From Botrimarina colliarenosi (GTDB taxonomy: Bacteria > Planctomycetota > Planctomycetia > Pirellulales > Lacipirellulaceae), in the NCBI RefSeq assembly GCF_007859955.1, contig NZ_SJPR01000001.1, positions 1,679,590 through 1,743,589 of the forward strand: a stretch of DNA of 64,000 nucleotides. Reading direction: 5' to 3'. The position numbers were made by a program, and so were the translations under genes. Every line of letters starts with the position of its first letter. Within the stretch, counting starts at the first letter, position 1. This document shows positions 59,156-64,000 of this stretch, in pieces. The notes beneath the pieces were generated by a model. The model saw nothing but the letters and a program-made list of their open reading frames with translations, did no database searches and was not told where the DNA came from.

Positions 59156-62026
59156 TCATCTTCTGAGAAAAATGGCTCGCCCATCGGCGAGAAGTCGCTC
59201 ACTCAGTAGGCGTGGCGCTCCTCTTTGGAAGTCGCCAACCGCTTCTAGGCGAGCGCCCGATTCGCCATCGGGCTTGAGTATTACAATCAGCTCGCCCGTT
59301 TGCACCCCACCGAATTTGCCACGTAGCTCCCACTCCTTGCCCCGGCGTTGATGCGCCCAGCCGATCCATTGGAGCTGATAGTCCGGCCGCTTCTGCAATT
59401 CTTGAACCGTGGCGAATGCGTCTTTCACGGCTTGTTCATCCGGCAACGCCAACCCCATGAGAACGACCTCGGCTTGCGCACGCTCTTGCACCAGCAGGGG
59501 GTCTTCGGGATTGACCCAGACGGCGCCGCCAACCCGGGCAGCGCCAAGCTCCGCAACCGTCTTGCGGTAAAGGTCCTCCAGCACGCTGCTTCCGCTGGAG
59601 CCCCATTTAAGCAGATCTTGAAGCATCATGACCTTAACGACGGGGTCAATTCTCGAGTCGCTGCGTAGCCGGTTGAAAGCCTGGACAAAAAAGCGTTCCC
59701 AGCCATAGGCGTCGATCGACTTCAACGCGCGGTGCGCCTTTTCAGCGAATTCCGACTGCGGGGCTTTGCCGAAATAAGCCACTTTATCCTTGCTGATCGC
59801 CTTCTCTTGCTCAGTAAGCTGCATGTCCAGAAGACACTTGAACCGCACGATCCGTCCGTCGCCTTTGGGGGCCTTTCGGCAGTAGTAGCGCTTGGCGCCG
59901 TCCTGAACCATGTAGAGCCCAGCGGTGAGAGGGTCCGCGCGGTACTGCCGCTCCATGTCCTCTAACAACCATGTCCCGTCCGCCAATCGGCGGTTGGCGA
60001 CGGACTCGTAGAACGGTCGCCGCGTGGCGAACCAATCCGAGAGCGGGATGTCCGAGTAGTTGGCGGCGAGTAACTCGCCGTTCTTGAGCAGTTCGCGAGA
60101 AGCCTCCGGGGTCAGCCGACCACCCTCCACTGGTGCGGATTGAAGGGCGGCATTCCATGCGAGCAGCCCTTCCCAGAGTCGCGACTCCGCCAGCACGGCT
60201 GCAGCCTGCTCTTCGTCGATGGCGTCGCCAAGCGCCAGATAGTAGTCTTGCAGCGCCTTTCGATAGCCGTCGATGTCGCCGATGGACTCGGTTACGTCCG
60301 CCAACGCCTCGCGGCTGCGAACGTCGAGGTCGCACTGCTGGAGTAGCTCGCCTGCTCGTTCTCGCAATCCTTTGGCCAGGGAGGAAAGGCCGCTCGCTCG
60401 GGGATGGGCGCTAACGGCTTCATCTAGCTTGCTCTGGACCGAAAAGAGCCGCCGAGCCACCTCCGCCAGGTCGTCGCTCAGCATTGCCCTCTCGGCTCCA
60501 CCCAGTTCTGCCCGAAGGTTTTGCAGTTTGACCTGCAGCGATTTGGTGTCGGCCTCCTCGACGGCGCGTCGCCACGCCTCCACGCGGTCTTTTTGCTTCG
60601 CAAGTAGCTGCTGCTCTTCGGGAGACTTCGCTAAGCTAGCCGCACGTGCGATCAACGTCGTGTCTGGCGGTGCTGGCGAAGTCCACGCGCGCAGCTGCGC
60701 GAGGGTCGCGTTGAATTGCTCTTTCCGACCCTCTTCGGCTTGGATCGACCCGACGGTCTTGGCGTGCTCGGCCCGCACTTCAGAGGCGGAGGCCACGTCC
60801 GGAGACTCGCGTTCGAGCTTCTCGAAATGTATTTGCGCCTCGCCGATCGCGCCGGTCTGGTTGAGATTGCGCAGGATACTTACTGCGTTCGCGACTTGGC
60901 TGCGATGCTGTTGCCAGTTGAACAGCACCGCCAAAACGGCGCCCACGACAAGGACCGTCCCCCCGACTCCCATGAGTACAAGACGGTGTTTCCGGCTAGC
61001 GGCGAGTTCTTCCGACGCAACTCGGTCTGCGAATCGGCGAGCGAGCGTCTCCGAAACCGGAATGTCATACGTCAATAGCTCATTGTACAGTGGCCCGATC
61101 TCCGCCAGCGGAGCGCCGTCGTCCAGCCCTTGTTCGATCGAGATGATGAGCATCTCCCGGTCTTGCTGCTTCGCCATTTGTTGACGCTGCCCGCGGACCC
61201 AATCTAGCGCCGGCTGCACTCGGTCAAGCAAAGGGTCGTCAGGCGATATCGCGGCGATCGCCGCCGCCTTCGCCCAATGCGCTTCTAGCTGTGCTGCGCG
61301 CTCGACCTCGAACGCGCCATGGGCTTCGTTCAGGGCAGGCTCGAGCGCTTCGAGCTCTCTGCGAGCCGCTCGAATGGCCACCGAGCGCAGCAACGAATCG
61401 ACCGTGCCGGTAAGGACCGAGGAAGGCTGGACGAGCCACGCCGTCGAACGGAGTTCGGCTGCGAGGGCATCGAGTGTTCGAAGGTCGTCGGTCGCGGCAG
61501 CTTCGCGAGCCTGTTTCTCGACCTCAGAAAGGCGAGCCGATTCCATCTGGCGGAGGTCGTTCTCCCAGGCCTGAGCATCGTCGTCGAGCGCGATGAGACG
61601 GCGGAGCACGGCGATCCGGGCGGATAGAGGGCCGCGCCCCAACGCGAGCAGGCGGTGCTGCTTGAGCAACGCCTCGATCGGCTGCTGTGCGGCGTATGCC
61701 TCGTCGATTTCCGCCGCGATGTCGCCCAGCAGCGGCGGCGGTGGCGCCATCTTCCACTTCCGCAGCAGGCCCAACCACTCGGCCAATTCCGGGAAGTCCA
61801 GCAGCGCGTAGACGTCAAGGACGTGCGGCTCCTCTTCCGCCTTTTGGATCGCTTCGCTTCGCAGACCCTGACGCAGCAGCTGGCCGATCTGCCGGAGCCG
61901 GTGGTTGAGCTCGGCGCAAGCTTCGGCGTAGAGCGCGGCCGAATCGCGTAGCAGCTCTCGGTCGGCGGTCTGAGGCGAGTTGACCGCGGCTTGGATGTCG
62001 TCGACGTAGTACTGGTAGGTTTGCAT
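59156..62026 (-). CDS. large membrane-spanning coiled-coil protein, hypothetical
   Basis: A 956-residue protein with a single clear membrane helix at about residues 348-368 (LVLMGVGGTVLVVGAVLAVL). The N-terminal half is helical and repeat-like (LLRQGLRSEAIQKAEEEPHV; WLGLLRKWKMAPPPPLLGDI), and the C-terminal half is a long helical array ending in a beta-rich GREW-like domain (WAHQRRGKEWELRGKFGG). No family is recognised. The ATG at 62026 is chosen because the preceding gene's stop is only 4 bases away. It would bridge the cytoplasm and the outside. Confidence 0.7.
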   Translation of the reverse strand: MQTYQYYVDDIQAAVNSPQTADRELLRDSAALYAEACAELNHRLRQIGQLLRQGLRSEAIQKAEEEPHVLDVYALLDFPELAEWLGLLRKWKMAPPPPLLGDIAAEIDEAYAAQQPIEALLKQHRLLALGRGPLSARIAVLRRLIALDDDAQAWENDLRQMESARLSEVEKQAREAAATDDLRTLDALAAELRSTAWLVQPSSVLTGTVDSLLRSVAIRAARRELEALEPALNEAHGAFEVERAAQLEAHWAKAAAIAAISPDDPLLDRVQPALDWVRGQRQQMAKQQDREMLIISIEQGLDDGAPLAEIGPLYNELLTYDIPVSETLARRFADRVASEELAASRKHRLVLMGVGGTVLVVGAVLAVLFNWQQHRSQVANAVSILRNLNQTGAIGEAQIHFEKLERESPDVASASEVRAEHAKTVGSIQAEEGRKEQFNATLAQLRAWTSPAPPDTTLIARAASLAKSPEEQQLLAKQKDRVEAWRRAVEEADTKSLQVKLQNLRAELGGAERAMLSDDLAEVARRLFSVQSKLDEAVSAHPRASGLSSLAKGLRERAGELLQQCDLDVRSREALADVTESIGDIDGYRKALQDYYLALGDAIDEEQAAAVLAESRLWEGLLAWNAALQSAPVEGGRLTPEASRELLKNGELLAANYSDIPLSDWFATRRPFYESVANRRLADGTWLLEDMERQYRADPLTAGLYMVQDGAKRYYCRKAPKGDGRIVRFKCLLDMQLTEQEKAISKDKVAYFGKAPQSEFAEKAHRALKSIDAYGWERFFVQAFNRLRSDSRIDPVVKVMMLQDLLKWGSSGSSVLEDLYRKTVAELGAARVGGAVWVNPEDPLLVQERAQAEVVLMGLALPDEQAVKDAFATVQELQKRPDYQLQWIGWAHQRRGKEWELRGKFGGVQTGELIVILKPDGESGARLEAVGDFQRGAPRLLSERLLADGRAIFLRR

Positions 62027-62030
62027 CGCC

Positions 62031-64000
62031 TCAGTCACGCTCGCTTGGAATAGGATCAAACGGCGGCGGGTTTCCGAGCACGAAGACGTTCGCGTAAGGC
62101 GGGACCTTAAAGCCAGGAGCGTCTTGGGCACGAAGTTGCCGTGTCGCCCTAATGTGAATTTCCATTCTTGGAATAGCGTCGGCGAGGACGTTCCACGCCT
62201 CCAGCCGCTCGATCGGAAAGTTCTCTTGTTCCCAGGTAAGTTGCTTTTGTGCGCGGGCGTTTTTGCCGTTCTCGTAGAGCGGGGGAGCATTTTTCGGAGC
62301 GCTCGGTTGACGAATTTCCCAGTCGCCTAGACGGAGCCAACGCTCGTATCGCTCTTTCTCCGCAATAGTGGTTCCCTGCGCCAATCCGCCTGCCAATCTA
62401 CTCAAAGCTGAGCGGAACACCTCTTGATCGATGTTTCTGCCTAGCTTTTGCAAAATCGACTTGTAATGGTAGTCCTCATGCTTACGTATCGCCGCATCGA
62501 CGGATTTGTGTCGAGCCTCCAATCGTTCATCGAGGAACTTTCGATCAAAGTCTTTCCTCCTCTTTTGACTTTTTGGGACACTTGTCTGCAGGCGGATATC
62601 AATTTCGAGGCTATGAAAATCTGATTTTGGCGTCCTTGTTTCGATCACTAGAATGATGTTCTTATCCGCGTCGAGCTGAAGTTCCCATGACCCACCCGCC
62701 ACGATACGAAACGCTGTGGGACCAATGGGCATTGGCAAGCCGGTCACCTCGCCCGTGTAAATCAACTGTTGCTGGTCAGGTATCTGGATCAGCGGTGTGT
62801 TCGGCTTGCTTGACGGCGCGAAATGTACAGCGGCGAGGTCGTCTGAGAATCCCAATGCTGATCCTTCGGGAAACGGAAGCTGCAGAGCGATTGCAAAGCG
62901 CTGTCCAGGAGGATCGGAGTCAAGACTTAGGAAGGCTGTTCGCAGCGCCATCTCTTCCTTTAAATTGGGCTTCCTGCGACCCTCGATCCAAGCAATCTTT
63001 GCGTTGCCATCGGTGAGATCGACTTCGGCGATGTGCTCGAATCCCCCCCCCGCGGCAACGTTCCATCGCTTCGCGTTAGCAATCGACTCAAGCCTCAACT
63101 CTGTATTCGACAAGGGCGCAAGCAATAGCGTCGGTCTGACCCCCCATTCTCCGTTGTAGTCACCAAGCTCAACTGACGATAAGTAGCCTTTATCGCCCAC
63201 CTTACTCGAAAAAATGGGTAGTGATACTTCCTTACGGAGACCATCAAACAGTCCAGGCGGCGGAGTGGGCCTATCCGGAGTCTGCGGAAGTTTGCGCTGC
63301 GGAGCAGGTTGCGGCGGCGTCTGATCCGGTGCTTTCGGTACTAGGGGTTTGCTTGCCGTATTCTGCGAGTCCGATTTGTAGTCCTCTTGCTCTGGCTTAG
63401 ACGGTTTATCCTTCTGCGAGTGCTGACGGTCGATCACGTCGCCGTTATCGGGGGCGACTTTTTCTTCTGATGACCTAGTAATGGAGCTTTCCCACTTCGT
63501 GTCAGTCGCTTTCGCCTCGCCAGAATCAATGACTTCGGCTGTCGGTCCGAAGGGAAACCCTACGATCACCGCGCCGACCGCGACGCCCAGGAGCAGCAGG
63601 ATCGATCCCGCGACAATCAAAACGGGCAGGGGGAGCGAGCTTCTCGCGCGACGTCGCGGTTCCCAGAGTTCGTCTTCCAGGCGGCGATGTCCTTCTACAG
63701 GCGTTGGCCGCATCGGCAACATCGGAGGCGCCGCACCGGTCTCCCATCCCCGTGGAGCCCCAGCGGGGACCGTGGGAACCTCGACTGGATTGTCGTTGAT
63801 CTCAGCCGGGCCGCGTGCAGCCGGCGTGATCGTTGCCGCTGGTTTTTCGTCGAAAGGTCGCTGCTGATTTGGTGAACTCACTTGAGGAAGCGTGCCGGTT
63901 CGGGCCGCTTCCGTATACGGCGACGATTCGAGTGCGGGGCCTCGTTGAGCCAGGTCAATCACCAAGCGGTCGGGGGTGCGACGCAGGCGTTCGGCCTCCG
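62031..64000 (-). CDS. large single-pass membrane protein, partial at window edge
   Basis: At least 644 residues. The frame stays open to the window end (EAERLRRTPDRLVIDL precedes a possible GTG at 63965), so the true start may lie outside. A disordered Pro/Thr-rich N-terminus leads to a membrane helix near residue 115-135 (LPVLIVAGSILLLLGVAVGA). A Lys/Glu/Pro linker follows, containing RPTPPPGLFDGL, a PPG-type motif, and then a large beta-rich outer domain. No family is recognised. It is the first operon gene visible. Confidence 0.68.
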   Translation of the reverse strand, partial: EAERLRRTPDRLVIDLAQRGPALESSPYTEAARTGTLPQVSSPNQQRPFDEKPAATITPAARGPAEINDNPVEVPTVPAGAPRGWETGAAPPMLPMRPTPVEGHRRLEDELWEPRRRARSSLPLPVLIVAGSILLLLGVAVGAVIVGFPFGPTAEVIDSGEAKATDTKWESSITRSSEEKVAPDNGDVIDRQHSQKDKPSKPEQEDYKSDSQNTASKPLVPKAPDQTPPQPAPQRKLPQTPDRPTPPPGLFDGLRKEVSLPIFSSKVGDKGYLSSVELGDYNGEWGVRPTLLLAPLSNTELRLESIANAKRWNVAAGGGFEHIAEVDLTDGNAKIAWIEGRRKPNLKEEMALRTAFLSLDSDPPGQRFAIALQLPFPEGSALGFSDDLAAVHFAPSSKPNTPLIQIPDQQQLIYTGEVTGLPMPIGPTAFRIVAGGSWELQLDADKNIILVIETRTPKSDFHSLEIDIRLQTSVPKSQKRRKDFDRKFLDERLEARHKSVDAAIRKHEDYHYKSILQKLGRNIDQEVFRSALSRLAGGLAQGTTIAEKERYERWLRLGDWEIRQPSAPKNAPPLYENGKNARAQKQLTWEQENFPIERLEAWNVLADAIPRMEIHIRATRQLRAQDAPGFKVPPYANVFVLGNPPPFDPIPSERD

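Noticed and set aside
51513-64000. assignment of the motor operon to Zorya anti-phage defence
   Set aside because: Although ExbB/ExbD-like proteins are present, there is no OmpA-type domain on the D subunits, no long ZorA-type tail on the channel protein, and no helicase or nuclease effector resembling ZorC, ZorD or ZorE.

Overview
The window looks like chromosomal DNA of a high-GC planctomycete, most likely Pirellulales (Lacipirellulaceae-like). The evidence is a DUF1559 pseudopilin-type protein, a TIGR03009 protein, a DUF1573 lipoprotein, PEP-CTERM proteins (one with a dockerin-like repeat pair), an EF-G of the mitochondrial/spd type, many Tat-exported TIM-barrel, PhoX and PQQ-type proteins, weak Shine-Dalgarno sites, and an operon of ECF sigma factor, Ser/Thr kinase and vWA protein. 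No genome name can be given from sequence alone.

Layout. (1) 1-30.2 kb is high-GC host backbone: CPBP protease, EF-G, NIPSNAP, M48 protease, AIM24, PQQ propeller, MscS channel, UvrA, PhoX, a beta-solenoid PEP-CTERM protein, an ECF sigma/anti-sigma pair, a TIM-barrel isomerase, a baeRF protein, a phosphopantetheinyl transferase, TIGR03009, a DEAD-box helicase, a coiled-coil/nuclease-like protein, a second PEP-CTERM protein, a DHFR-fold protein and a methyltransferase. Eight intergenic long inverted repeats lie here and none were seen further right. (2) 30.2-51 kb is a mosaic accessory region. It opens with a 3' fragment of a tRNA-Pro gene, a typical integrase attachment site. It then holds IS256, IS3, IS4, IS66, IS30, IS5 and IS1182-type elements and fragments. 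Between them sit two tandem orphan toxin/immunity cassettes (EndoU-like + MafI-like; HNH + unknown immunity) and a lower-GC export/redox/glycosyltransferase cluster (37.4-48.1 kb) ending in a small secreted Cys-rich protein. (3) 51.5-64 kb is one long minus-strand operon that leaves the window. It encodes two large single-pass membrane proteins, a double-GYF membrane protein, an ExbB/MotA-like channel protein, two different ExbD/MotB-like proteins, a vWA protein, a membrane Ser/Thr kinase, an ECF sigma factor and a small secreted protein.

How the genes fit together. The strongest candidate for an undescribed system is the 51.5-64 kb operon. I read it as an ion-driven ExbBD-type motor with two distinct D subunits, scaffolded by GYF/proline-rich contacts, and coupled to a kinase and an ECF sigma factor. 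No function is proven by sequence alone. The second candidate is the pair of displaced toxin-tip/immunity cassettes next to a tRNA-derived attachment site, which looks like the downstream cassette array of a polymorphic toxin locus broken up by insertion sequences. A third is the split cluster with a MauE-thioredoxin protein, pilin-like proteins and a Cys-rich secreted protein.
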